From assembly GCA_964017235.1 (NCBI GenBank), contig OZ024931.1, positions 100,954,221 to 101,018,220 on the forward strand: 64,000 bases of DNA, given 5' to 3'. The translations under genes were made by a program, and so were the position numbers. This DNA comes from Sabellastarte sp. h YS-2021 (lineage: Eukaryota; Annelida; Polychaeta; Sabellida; Sabellidae). Positions 14,601 to 24,336 of this stretch are shown piece by piece (positions within the stretch are counted from its first letter, which is position 1; every line of letters begins with the position of its first letter). The notes beneath the pieces are model-generated. The model saw only the letters and a program-made list of their open reading frames with translations, did not search any database and was not told the DNA's origin.

Positions 14601-15160
14601 AGTCACAGAGAAGAATATTATTTATTATTATTTGCTGTGCATAGTAATTTTTAAAACAATTATCTTAATATTGGACCAATTTTCCTCAAATCAAAAGGAA
14701 CATAACCTCTAGAAATTTGCCTTTAAATTGGTATAGATATTATATTGCTAGCTTCAATAAAACAATCACAAAAATTATTTTAAACAGAGTTCCAGCAAGA
14801 TTGTGGATCACAACAGGTGTTCATGTTCTTCAAATATTTTTTAAAAAGTCACACCAGTTATTGTAATAAATATGATATAATTAATATACTATAACACAAT
14901 AAAATGATATAGAGTTAGGGATATTTAAATATGGACTTCTTTATTATGTGGATTTAATTTTGTCAAATGTCAAAGTTGTGATTTTTATGTCTCATGCAAC
15001 AGCAACAGCCAGGGTCATATTTTGACAGGTACTCTGCATTGTCATTTTGGGGAGTCATACCTACACAGAGCTGACAGCCTATCATTAAATGTCAAACCTG
15101 CTAACCCACAATGACATTTTATTTTGTCAAGCATAAATCATATCTGAAGCACTGTGGTGT

Positions 15161-15530
15161 AAGTTCTCTATGTGTGATATGAAAACTGATTCCATCACAG
15201 AATTGTGACAAAGCTGAATAACTGTTCAGGTCAATCCAAAAGTGCCTACTGATATTGCCCAATAAAGGTAGCACGAGTGATAAATTTATCTTTCATCTTA
15301 GTTTATCACACCTATTTAGTGTCATCTTTTTATTTCATAAAAATCCATACACAATTCACAGAGGAAAATTTTTTTAATTGAACATTATATTTTGCATTTC
15401 CTGTTCATTGCTGTGCATACTAACTTTTAAAAGTAGTATTTTGGCCAATATATTGCCAAAGTTTTTCAAATCAAGGGAATATAACTTGAAAGAAGAAATA
15501 TTTACGAAAAATGTCGAAATCTGCATATTT
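15161..15530. repeat. Decayed edge of the satellite array
   Basis: After a ~105-bp unrelated stretch (about 15160-15265), the satellite resumes in badly diverged form. Recognisable pieces are TTTATCACACCTATTTAGTG, CATACACAATTCACAGAGGA, TTGCTGTGCATACTAA and TTTTCAAATCAA, in monomer order. Homology fades by about 15520. This gradual loss of identity is typical of the edge of a homogenising array. Confidence 0.75.
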
Positions 15531-15566
15531 GGGTAAAATCTTCTATTATCGCCCACGGCTGAAGCG

Positions 15567-15835
15567 ATGAACAAGAAATATGCTGGTAGTTTTCATCTTA
15601 AACCAGCCTTTCTATTTGTAAAATATTGTCAGAAAACCCTCTCAAAGAACTGCCGTGTCTGCGCATATTTGCTCATTAATATTAATGAGGCAAGTCCGCG
15701 AACAGAAAATATGCTGGTAGTTTTCATCTTAAACCCGCCTTTTGGTTATAAAATAGGGCGTGGCTGTGGTACGGTAAAACCGTTCCATAGAAAGTATGCT
15801 GCAGTACGGATTGCTGCACTCTAGAACGTTGTCTC
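15567..15835. repeat. Dispersed repeat with palindromic core, first copies
   Basis: Two copies of a block reading AAATATGCTGGTAGTTTTCATCTTAAACC lie at about 15577 and 15705 around the 14-bp palindrome CATTAATATTAATG (15674-15687). Related blocks recur at 17.7-19.7 kb. An open frame runs through both copies, but it is created by the repeats and shows no recognisable protein. Confidence 0.6.
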
Positions 15836-16257
15836 GAGGTGCGGTTTCAGTAAGAATTGTTTTCATTGGTTAATTGAATTAATCACATTTGCAGACGAAA
15901 ACTATATTGGCTGGCTATATCTCCCATTTTTAAAATATGGCTAGAAATACCCATCTTAACCTCATATTTCCTTAAGTCTGTGTGTGCAAGTACTAACATT
16001 TGATATTCTATTTGTAAAATATTGCTAGAAAACATCAACTAATTGAGGTAAGAGTGTCTCGAGTGAGGTTTCAGTAACAAATTATTTCATTGGTTAATTA
16101 AATTAATCACGTTTGCAGATGAAAAGTAGACTGGTTGCCTAGATCCTCTGTAAAATATGGCTAGAAACCCCATCGTGACCTCATATTTCCTTAAGTCTCT
16201 GTATGCAAGAACTAGCATTTGATATTCTATTTGTCAAATATTGTTAGAAAACTATCA
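15836..16257. repeat. Direct duplication of a ~210-bp segment
   Basis: The stretch starting GGTTTCAGTAA at about 15841 recurs at about 16063. Both copies continue through CATTGGTTAATT, ATTAATCAC, TTTGCAGA, AAAATATGGCTAGAAA, CCTCATATTTCCTTAAGTCT and CATTTGATATTCTATTTGT. The copies have diverged by substitutions and small indels. Nothing coding is visible. Confidence 0.75.
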
Positions 16258-16431
16258 TTAGAAGGTGCGGTAAGAGTAAAATATTGCTAGACTTCTGTTT
16301 GTAATGTAATGGGATATTTAACCGCACTCGAGTCAGTTTGCTGGAATACGGCAAATGAATGCTACCGTACTGTAGAATTTCTTCTCGAGTGCGGTGTTTT
16401 ACCGTACTCCAGCCACTTCGTATAAAATACG

Positions 16432-16650
16432 CAGTGGTGGTGGACCAATTCACGCCCGGCTACCAATTCACGCCCACCCCTAAATTTATCCAAAACAATC
16501 ACAGTTAAACAATAAATTACAAATGTAAATGAGCCATTAGATGATTATCTATGATGTGGTAAACATCTTCTCTATGAAAAATAATAAATCTTCAAGAAAA
16601 TTGAGGGTGGGCGTGAATTGGTACCCGGGCGTGAATTGGTCCACCACCAC
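16432..16650. mobile_element. Foldback/MITE-like element with ~45-bp inverted ends
   Basis: The left arm begins GGTGGTGGACCAATTCACGC (from about 16432) and is mirrored by the right arm ending GCGTGAATTGGTCCACCACC (to about 16650). Within each arm the motif CCAATTCACGCCC occurs twice in tandem, so the ends are doubled. The interior is about 125 bp and AT-rich. A non-autonomous DNA transposon is the simplest reading, but no transposase is present to assign a family. Confidence 0.7.
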
Positions 16651-16659
16651 TAGTATATT

Positions 16660-16983
16660 AGTGGCATTCTACCAGTAAACACCCGTGCAAAAGTAAATAT
16701 ATTGAATTTAAATTATATAAACAGATTTTTATTTTACTCTTCTTCCAGCAGATTGTCAATTGATGTACACAACAATTAATAATGCAGTTGCATGTTGCTA
16801 CATTTGTTTTGAAGCTTTATATTTTAATAATTGAACTCTATTATCGGCCATTTTTACCGCAAACCGGAAATACCAGTGAACGCCCATTTTGTAGACTTAT
16901 AGAAGCATTTGTCCTTGACCTCTAATAAAGATATATAAGGCGGGCGTTCACTGGTAGGCGGGCGCTCACTGGTAGAAAGCCAC
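16660..16983. mobile_element. Second foldback element abutting the first
   Basis: The left end carries GTGGCATTCTACCAGTAAAC and the right end the inverse, ending in ACTGGTAGAAAGCCAC. As in its neighbour, the right arm holds the inner motif twice (GGCGGGCGTTCACTGGTA and GGCGGGCGCTCACTGGTA). The inner sequence differs from the neighbour, so this is a separate family with the same doubled-end design. Confidence 0.65.
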
Positions 16984-17003
16984 TATAAATTTCAAAGAAA
17001 AAC

Positions 17004-17700
17004 TGGGGCCGTATTCATAAAGAGATCTTAAGTCTGAGACAAAAAATAGTCTCAGCTTTGAGATTTGGTCTCAGCTGAGACCAAGTCTCAAGTTTGTATT
17101 CACAAATAGGTTCTCAGCTGAGACCAAGCTGAGACCAGTCTCAAGTCTTCCCAATGTAAACAAATCATTAACTTGCAAATATATCCAACATTTTTTAAAG
17201 ATCAATAGTTGTTGTGTTTTAATTCTTAATAAAAATTATACTGTTCATTAAAATAAAAAATAAATAGAAAATTTTGTCAATTGTTTTTTATTTTGCATGT
17301 CACATGATCCACTTCTTTGTTGCTATGCAGTCAGAAAACTCTGTTGAAAATTGTCTCAAAGTAAGGCACTTTTGAAGCCAAAATTTGTGCTATCAGTTGT
17401 TAAAAAAGTTTAGGCCAAGTAGTGTATAGGTTGTAAATTATTTCTACTTTACATTAAGCCATAAAAAATAAAAATATGAATTTCAGTTAAGATGAAATAA
17501 TGCTTGAGACTTTGAACAAAATATTTAAGACAGCTATGTACCAGTCTTAAGTTTGAGACCAAATCTGAGACTAAATTTGGTCTCAACTGTTTTGTGAATA
17601 GCTAACAAGTTTGAGATCAAAAATGGTCTCAGACTTGAGACCAAAACTTAAGACTTGAGACAAAATTTGGTCTCAGCAAGTTTTATGAATACCGGCCCGG
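17004..17700. mobile_element. MITE with GGGCCG-ATTCATAAA termini and GAGACC-rich subterminal repeats
   Basis: The ends are inverted: GGGGCCGTATTCATAAA on the left and TTTTATGAATACCGGCCC on the right. Both subterminal regions are packed with copies of CTGAGACCAA / TTGGTCTCAG in both orientations, which would fold extensively. The interior (17150-17500) is AT-rich with no coding capacity. This is the structure of a non-autonomous cut-and-paste element; family unassigned. Confidence 0.75.
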
Positions 17701-17985
17701 GTTTAAGATTAAATACCAGTGAACTTCCTGTCCATGGATTTGCCTCATTAATATTAATGACGAAGTCTGAGGTCCAGAATTTCTCGAATAGATAGAAAAG
17801 CGGCTGGTTTATGATTAAATACCAGTGAACTTCCAGTGCACGGACCTGCCTCATTAATATTAATGAGGAAATATGGCCTAATCGAATTTCTTGGATGGGG
17901 GTTTACTACTGTACTGTAAGTTGACACCAAGAGTTTTGTTTATCATAATCCAGCAGTATTTCATAAATTTTAAAGAAACGGCAAG
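17700..17985. repeat. Dispersed palindromic-core repeat (two copies)
   Basis: Two units each contain ATTAAATACCAGTGAACTTC, a GGA-TTGCC/GGACCTGCC block and the palindrome CATTAATATTAATG (17746-17759 and 17852-17865). They are followed by a ~100-bp tail beginning GGGTTTACTACTGTACTGTA that recurs at about 19165 and 19449. Open frames here arise from the repeat itself. Confidence 0.75.
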
Positions 17986-18065
17986 GTTATGTCGAGGGAC
18001 GTCTCGATATATAACATACTGGCTATACGTTGGGAAGTGCTAAAATGTGACAACCGGGAAGTGTT

Positions 18066-18078
18066 TCCTCTAAGGAAG
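18066..18078. repeat. Left target-site duplication of the SINE
   Basis: TCCTCTAAGGAAG here is repeated exactly at 18232-18244, directly bracketing the SINE. Confidence 0.85.
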
Positions 18079-18231
18079 AGGGTCCTCAGTGGCCTAGTGG
18101 TTAGCAAGTTTGGCATCTAATCATAGGCTGTCACCTCTGTGGGTTCGAGTCCCACAAGTGGCAATTCTGAGGACCTGTCCCAATATGACCCTGGCTGTTG
18201 AACGGGACGTAAAACCCCAACTTTGACTTTG
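18079..18231 (+). mobile_element. tRNA-derived SINE, intact, with 13-bp target duplications
   Basis: The head is tRNA-like. An 8-bp acceptor-like pair (GGTCCTCA at 18081, TGAGGACC ending at 18175) encloses a polymerase III A box, TGGCCTAGTGG (18090-18100), a B box, GGTTCGAGTCC (18142-18152), and a perfect T-arm stem GTGGG/CCCAC. The body ends in CTGTTGAACGGGACGTAAAA and CCCCAACTTTGACTTTG with no poly-A tail. Perfect 13-bp direct repeats flank it, so the insertion is young. It is not a working tRNA gene, because extra bases separate the T arm from the 3' acceptor strand. Confidence 0.9.
18090..18152 (+). promoter_or_regulatory. Internal RNA polymerase III promoter of the SINE (A and B boxes)
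   Basis: TGGCCTAGTGG matches the A-box consensus and GGTTCGAGTCC, 41 bp downstream, matches the B-box consensus. The spacing is normal for tRNA-type type-2 promoters. Confidence 0.8.
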
Positions 18232-18244
18232 TCCTCTAAGGAAG
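18232..18244. repeat. Right target-site duplication of the SINE
   Basis: Exact copy of TCCTCTAAGGAAG found at 18066-18078. Confidence 0.85.
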
Positions 18245-18900
18245 TGCTTTATATCTCGGGATGCCTTAAATTATTTTAGGATTGTAGCAATATTTTACAA
18301 AACATAGTGGATAATGTAACGAGAAGATATTCGGATTTCCCCTCGCATTTCTTTGCAATATTTTGTAAAATAGAAGCATAAACGAAGACTTTTAACTACA
18401 GAATTCACGGCAATAGCACCAAAGTCATTAATATTTATGAGAAGGTATGAGGTCACGGATTTCCCCTGTAGTTTCCTAACAATAGTTTATTGAAGATGGA
18501 CGTCTCAATGAAGATCAAATATTTTAAACTACAGAACTCACGGCCATAGCACCCAAGTCATTAATATTCAAAATGAAAGCCCTTCCCTCATAGAAGATCA
18601 TATACCTTAAGCTCGAGAATTCACGGCAGTAGCACCAACTCATTAATATTCATGAAAAGATATGAGGTAACAGATTTCCCAGATTTTCTAACAATAGAGA
18701 AAACTAATGATAAAAAATCGACCAATGAAATTATTTCCCGACATTTAGCCACTAAGTTACATATCGGGATGTCCCGTGATTTAACCACTGCGTTAAAGAA
18801 AAGCTTTCTGTTATAAAATATTGTCAGGAAACCCGCTCAAAGAACTGCCGTGACCTAAAATTTGCACATTAATTTTAATTAGGCAGGTACTGGCAGTTTT
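18245..18900. repeat. Degenerate copies of the palindromic-core family
   Basis: Three spaced copies of CATTAATATT (about 18427, 18558, 18642) sit in a repeated context of CACGGCAATAGCACC and GAGGT-ACAGATTTCCC. Spacing is irregular (~85-130 bp). No coding signal is seen. Confidence 0.55.
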
Positions 18901-19039
18901 CATCTTAAAGCAGCATATCAATTTATAAAATATTATTAACCACAAATCTATAATAATTTACCGTGAGTCTTTCAAATATTTACTGCGAATCTTCCAATAT
19001 TGACCGCATATCTTCCTGACCGTGTATATTCCAGATACC

Positions 19040-19735
19040 CAGTACTAGCATATAAATTTCAAAGAAAAAGTGGTTTAACATTAAATACCAGTGAACTTCC
19101 TGTCCACGGACCTGCCTCATTAATATTAATGATGAAATATGACCTGATCAAATTTCTTGGAAGAGGGTTTACTACTGTACTGTAAGTTCACGCCAAGACT
19201 TTTGTTTATCGGTATCCAGAAGTATTTTATAAATTTCAAAGAAAGCTGGTTTAAGATTAAATACCAGTGCACTTCCTGTCCATGGACCTGCCTCATTAAC
19301 ATTAATGAGGAAATATGAGATCACAGACTTTCTCGAATAAATAGAAAAAAAGCCTGGTTTATGATTAAATACCAGTGAACTTCCAGTGCACGGACCTGCC
19401 TCATTAATATTAATGAGGAAATAAGACCAAACAAATTTCTTAAATGGGGGTTTACTACTGTACTGTAAGTTCACGCCAAGAGTTTTGTTTATCATAATCC
19501 AGCAGTATTTCATAGATTTTAAAGAAAAGCTGGTTTAAGATTAAATACCAGTGCACTTCCTGTCCACGGACCTGCCTCATTAATATTAATGACGAACTAT
19601 GAGGTCCAGAATTTCTTGGATAAATAGAAGAAAAGGCTGGTTTATGATTACATACCAGTGAACTTCCTGTCCACGGACCTGCCTCATTAATATTAATGAG
19701 GGAATATGACCTGATCAAATTTCTTTGATTATATT
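19040..19735. repeat. Cluster of palindromic-core repeats
   Basis: Four perfect CATTAATATTAATG palindromes (19118, 19402, 19578, 19685), each preceded by ACCAGTG-ACTTCC and GGACCTGCCT, are arranged as a partly duplicated block of about 290 bp with the GGGTTTACTACTGTACTGTA tail between them. Long minus-strand open frames (to 113 codons) are by-products of the repeat and look like no known protein. Confidence 0.75.
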
Positions 19736-19739
19736 TCTC

Positions 19740-20190
19740 TAAATATGTTATTCATCTACTTTTGTGTGAGCTATATCGTATTAAAATAGCATCCCTACAA
19801 CTGATTGCTTAGTTGAGCAAAAGCTACTTTGACCTGTGCCTCATTGCATAACTGAATAATAGCTACTTTGATGTTATTCCTGTTGAGTAAATCAGTTATA
19901 ACTTGAAAACTATTGCATTTAGAATATTTTGTTTAAGTAAGTTATTCACCTACTTTTGAGTAAGCTACAACATAGAAAAATACCAAATCTGTAGCTTATT
20001 TCATAGCTGAGCAATAGCTAATTTGAGGTTCTCATTGTTGAGTAAATCAGTTGTAACTTGAAATTTATTGGTTTATAGTATTTTCTTTGAATATGTAGTA
20101 CACCTACTTTTAGGTCAACTATAACATAGCGAAGTTACAGACCGATAGCTCATGGCATAGCTGAGCAATTGCTACTTTCAGGGCTGTTGG
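19740..20190. repeat. Diverged ~150-bp tandem repeat (GAGTAAATCA family)
   Basis: Units contain GCATAGCTGAGCAATAGCTA, TGTTGAGTAAATCAGTT, TAACTTGAAAACTATTGCAT and a CACCTACTTTTGGGTCA-like block at ~150-bp spacing. The family continues at 20985-22260, 23330-24020 and 31104-31555. Confidence 0.75.
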
Positions 20191-20199
20191 GGTATTGTT

Positions 20200-20890
20200 T
20201 TCACCCATGGTGTCCGGATGGGCGGGCGGGTGGCGGGAAAAAGTTTGTCCGGGCTGTATCTGAGAAACCACAAGGTGTAGGAAGTTGATACTTGGTAGGG
20301 ACATTGGATGTGTAGGTGTGCAACATCAAGGCCTGACCTTGATTTGACCTTTGACCTTACCGTAGTGACCTTGAGTTTGGAAATCTTGTCTGGGCTATAT
20401 GTTGGAAAGTGTAAGGTGTAGGAAGTTGATACTTGGTAGGGACATTGGTTAGGGAGTGTAGGTGTGCAACGTCATGGTGTGATCTTAATTTGACCTTACT
20501 GTAGTGACCTTGACCTATAAAATCTTGTCCGGACTATATCTCAGAAACTGTAAGGTGTAGGAAGTTCATACTTAGTAGGGACATTGGTTCGGGGGTGTAG
20601 GTATGCAACGTCATGGTCTGACCTTGATTTGACCTTTCACCTTACTGAAGTGACCTTTACCTATAAAATCTTGTCCAGGCTATATCTCAGAAACTGTAAG
20701 GTGTAGGAAGTTGATACTTGGTAGGGACATTGGTTCGGGGGTGTAGGTGTACAACGTCATGATCTGACCTTGATTTGACCTTCGACCTTGCTGTAGTGAT
20801 GCTGACCTATAAAATCTTGTCCGGGCTATATCTTGGAAACTGTAGCATGTAGGACGTTGCTACTTGGTAGGGATATTGCTTTTATACACA
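20200..20890. repeat. Tandem repeat of ~143 bp (AGGAAGTTGATACTTGG family), five units
   Basis: GAAGTTGATACTTGGTAGGG recurs at 20281, 20422, 20561, 20707 and about 20852 (139-146 bp apart). It alternates with TGACCTTGATTTGACCTT and AATCTTGTCCGGGCTATAT. The left end reads TTTTCACCCATGGTGTCCGG. The same family in reverse appears in the AOS-LOX introns (about 48470-48910 and 52420-52720), so it is dispersed and probably a non-autonomous element rather than a local satellite. Confidence 0.8.
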
Positions 20891-20984
20891 ACCACACTCT
20901 GTAAGCCTTTCACACATGAAACACACATTAAGCCATTCCACTCTGCCAAACCCTAGATATGTGACCGATTCATTCGGTCACTGA

Positions 20985-22260
20985 TTGCTTGTTCTAAAAT
21001 ACATTGACAACTTACCATTGAGTAAATCATTTATAACTGCAAAAATGCATTTCATGATCTGTGTCATGACAAAGTTTGACTAGATTTGATGTTCGGTGTC
21101 AAGGCAAATTTTCAGTTTAGTTCCATAGGAATGTAATAGCTAATATGAGGATTCAGCTTTGAATAAATCATTTGTAAAAAATATTGAAGTAAGAATATTT
21201 TCATAAAATATGATGTTCACCTACTTTTTGGGTGTACTGTGTCATCTGACCTATAGCTTCATAGCTGTGTAATAGCTACCTTTATAGTTCCCTATTGAGT
21301 AAATCACTCATAACTGCTAAAGTGTTGAAGTAAGAGCACTTAGTGAAATACTCTGTTCAACTACTGTTTGATGACCAATTTTCACACCTGTAGCTCCATA
21401 GCTGAGTAATAGGTACTTTGACATTTCCTCTGTGAGTGAATCACTAGTAACTACAGAACTATTGATTTTACAGCGTTTTTATGAAATATGACCTATTTTT
21501 TGGAGTTCTGTGTCTTGGTAAGTTTCTATAGCTATAATGCAATAGTTAACTGAGTAATAGCTACTTTGATAGATCTTCATTGAGTAAATCACTGATAACT
21601 GCAAAAGTATTATACTAAAAACATTTTTCTAAAATACATTGACAGCTTACCATTGAGTAAATCATTTATAACTGCAAAAATGCATTTCATGATCTGTGTC
21701 ATGACAAAGTTTGACTAGATTTGATGTTCGGTGTCAAGGCAAATTTTCAGTTTAGTTCCATAGGAATGTAATAGCTAATATGAGGGTTCAGCTTTGAATA
21801 AATCATTTGTAAAAAATATTGAAGTAAGAGTAAATCATTTATAACTGCAAAAATGCATTTCATGATCTGTGTCATGACAAAGTTTTTATTTCACTGTGCC
21901 AGTGAAATACATCACTCAACTTCTTTATAATGTTCTGTCTCTCATTGACAGTTTACCATTGAGTAAATCATTTATCTCAAAAATGCATTTCATGATCTGT
22001 TTCATGACAAAGTTTTTATTTCACTGTGTCGGTGAAATACATCACTCAACTTCTTTATGATGTTCTGTCTCATGACCAATTTTCGAAGTTGTAGCTTTAT
22101 ATCCGAGTAATAGCTACTTTTACATATTGCCCTTGAACAAATCACTTGTAGCTTGAATACAATTGAATTATTATTAAATACTTGTTTCACCTATATTGTG
22201 ATGAACAGTATCATGGACATTTTTCAAAGATGTAGATCCATCATTGAGTAAGTCACTTGT
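20985..22260. repeat. GAGTAAATCA-family repeat with a near-perfect ~195-bp internal duplication
   Basis: Degenerate ~150-bp units continue here. A block from about 20993 (CTAAAATACATTGACA) to 21187 is duplicated almost exactly at about 21628-21822. A shorter piece (TTTATAACTGCAAAAATGCA) recurs at about 21839 and 21970. No gene is visible. Confidence 0.75.
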
Positions 22261-22850
22261 TTTACAGGTCCCTAGGGACATTTGCTCTGGTTTTTGTTCA
22301 TGGCATCTGGATACAATGTGTACTTTGTTGTAGCAAAATTTTTAAGTAAGATTGCATATAATAATTCACTGGCAGTTAATGAAACTTCATCTTTTTATAT
22401 AATATAGTGTGTAATCCCTGCCAGATCCTAACACTGTGATGGTCTTGTGAAAAATACTGTATGTTGGTAATATAACGTAAAATTGAAATCCAGTTCAGTT
22501 AACTGAAGTTAGTCAACCACTCTATGTATGGTTGCAGCAGCAAATTTTATTGCACAATTTATATCTGTGTATTGAAACATATTATCAACAGTGAAAAAAG
22601 ACTAAATGTCCTTTGTAGTAAGGCATTTTAGGAAAATAACTCCTGAAACAAAAACTTTACCTTTTTGGTTTGGGTCTAGTCATCTTGTGCTGCTGTCATT
22701 TTATGGTCTTAATATCTTGTCAGTATGGAAATGACTTTTAGCATAAATCTTATTTGGATGTGGGAAAATTGTTTCAGATGCATTGAGATTTGACCTTTCT
22801 TAAGGTCACATACATCAGCAGGACCGGTTGTGTAATGTATTTGTTAGGTG
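22261..22850. other. No recognisable feature
   Basis: AT-rich sequence without repeats shared elsewhere in the window and without a convincing coding frame. Confidence 0.4.
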
Positions 22851-23040
22851 GCCTGACCTACCTCGTGTCTAGACAATGTGATGTCATAGAATCTTTTCTA
22901 GGTGGGAGAAGTCGGTTCGTGAGACTTCCACTTACTGTAATCAGACAGCCGGCTTCAACCGGTGCCTCTTTATGTCAGCTGACTTGTCTGACATTATGTC
23001 GTCACTCTGCGGCGTGGGCATACGCGTCCGCGTGAACAAC
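22851..23040. repeat. Possible relic of a DIRS-type terminal repeat
   Basis: TGTCTAGACAATGTGATGTC and the following ATAGAATCTTTTC match the inner end of the DIRS inverted repeat at 24190-24213 (TGTCTAGACAGCGTGACGTC, ATAGCATCTTTTTC) at roughly four in five bases. The stretch is GC-richer than its surroundings, as is the DIRS end. No internal DIRS sequence follows, so this would be an isolated, diverged end. Confidence 0.35.
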
Positions 23041-23329
23041 TTCTCCTCCTAAACTACAATACCCCGAGACATGCTGTTTTTTTTAAAGATACCTAAACTA
23101 TTGAGGATGAAAAATTGTTCAGGCCATGCAGATCTGTTCGTCTGTTCCCCAGAGTCATTACAAGTCAGGTACCCCCACCCAAAGTGTGAAAATTTCAACC
23201 CTTTATCACAATTTTCTCATTCACTATTGCAGGGATTTTTCTCATATCTTGCATATATGTACTAGGCCACTAGTAGATTACCTTGTGTGAGAATTAGACC
23301 TGGATCTGTCTTACCTTTTTTATTAATTT

Positions 23330-24020
23330 TTAATGCAATAAAATTCATGAAATTATGCACTAAAACACTTATAACTTGAAAAGTATTGCAGTTAGAGCAT
23401 TTTGTTAAAATAATTATGTTATTCAACTACTTTTTTTATAGCTACAACATGGTGAGTAATTTGAGTGTCTATCCCAATAGCTAAGTGAGTAATAGCTACT
23501 TTCTGATTTTTCAGTACCTCCCATAATGAGTAAAATCACCAAAACTTGAAAACTATTGCATATACAACATTTTGTTTAAATATGTTGTTCACCTACTTTT
23601 GGGTCAGCTACAGCATAGTAAAATTTCAGACCTGTAGCTCAGTGCATAGCTGAGTAATAGCTACTTTGAACTTATCACTGTTGAGTAAATCAGTTCTAAC
23701 TTGAAAACTATTACATTTAGAGTATTTGTTTAAATATGTTATTTGCCTAATTTTTGGTCAGCTATAACATAGTGAAATTGCAACCTGTAGCTCATTACAT
23801 AGCTGAGCAATAGCTATTTTCAGGTTCTTACTGTTGAGTAAATCAGTTATAACTTAAAAACTATTCCATTTACAGTATTTTGTTTAAATACGTTGTTCAC
23901 CTACTTTTGGGTTAGCTATAACATAGTGAAATTGCAGGCCTGCAGCTCAATATATAGTTGAGCAATAGCTACTTTCAGGTTCTCACTGTTGAGTAAATCA
24001 GTTGTAACTTTAAAAATATT
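23330..24020. repeat. GAGTAAATCA-family ~150-bp tandem repeat (host of the DIRS insertion)
   Basis: The phrase GTTGAGTAAATCAGTT recurs at about 23680, 23831 and 23985 (~150 bp). Each unit also holds TTAAATATGTTGTTCACCTA and TTTTGGGTCAGCTATAACAT. The array is interrupted at about 24021 by the DIRS element and resumes at 31104. Confidence 0.85.
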
Positions 24021-24047
24021 ACTTTTATTGTGTTAATACATCCTATC

Positions 24048-24213
24048 CAATGGACAATAGCTTATCCGGTCAGCGCAGACCAGCCCGCCAAACGTCAGAA
24101 AAAGACGTCCTGTGTTTCCACCGGCTTGCCGGTCCGTAGTACTAGTGCACTCGCCAGATGACGTGTCGTACTTCCTTCCTGTCTAGACAGCGTGACGTCA
24201 TAGCATCTTTTTC
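24048..24213 (+). repeat. DIRS left inverted terminal repeat (166 bp)
   Basis: Starting CAATGGACAATAGCTTATCC, this pairs with 30938-31103 in inverted orientation over its whole 166 bp with only a few mismatches. The inner end is TAGCATCTTTTTC. The element extends slightly further left (from about 24021), as shown by the complementary region at 30781. Confidence 0.9.
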
Positions 24214-24336
24214 GTTTGGCGCATGTACAGTGTGCACGGATTTATTCTGAGTTTAGTTTTCAGTTTTTTTGTGAGAATATCTACAAATTTGCTTTTTAAA
24301 GCTTATTATTTGATTCTTGGTAGTGTACAGCACATT

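Larger units (their letters stand above)
1..15160. repeat. Satellite array of ~663-bp monomers in an A/B dimeric pattern
   Basis: About 23 head-to-tail monomers averaging ~663 bp fill this stretch and run off the left edge. Two types alternate. Type A has CATCCACAAG, AAAATTATTTT, CACCAGGTGTTCGTTTTC, AATATGATATA and CTCAAGCAGTAAAC. Type B has CATACACAAG, CACCAAAACTATTTT, ACAACAGGTGTTCGTGTTC, AATAGGATATA and AGAAGCACTAAAC. The functional repeat is therefore a ~1.33-kb dimer. Type A splits into subtypes: A1 (TAGATTGC, GTGCCAGC), A2 (AATGTTATTT, GTTCCAGC) and A3 (AAACTGATATAG). Copies of one subtype are nearly identical, which implies recent amplification or homogenisation. Only scattered 63-codon open frames exist; they occur where a B monomer lacks a TAG present in its siblings, so I see no coding role. 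Confidence 0.97.

Noticed and set aside
1-15160. CRISPR-like or bacterial repeat array
   Set aside because: Units are ~663 bp with no spacers, in a eukaryotic context with introns and retrotransposons.
18081-18175. Functional tRNA gene
   Set aside because: Extra bases between the T arm and the 3' acceptor strand, a non-tRNA 3' body and flanking target duplications make it a SINE.
19172-19718. Minus-strand open frames of 87 and 113 codons
   Set aside because: They are generated by the palindromic-core repeats and repeat the same peptide phrase; no known domain or splice support.
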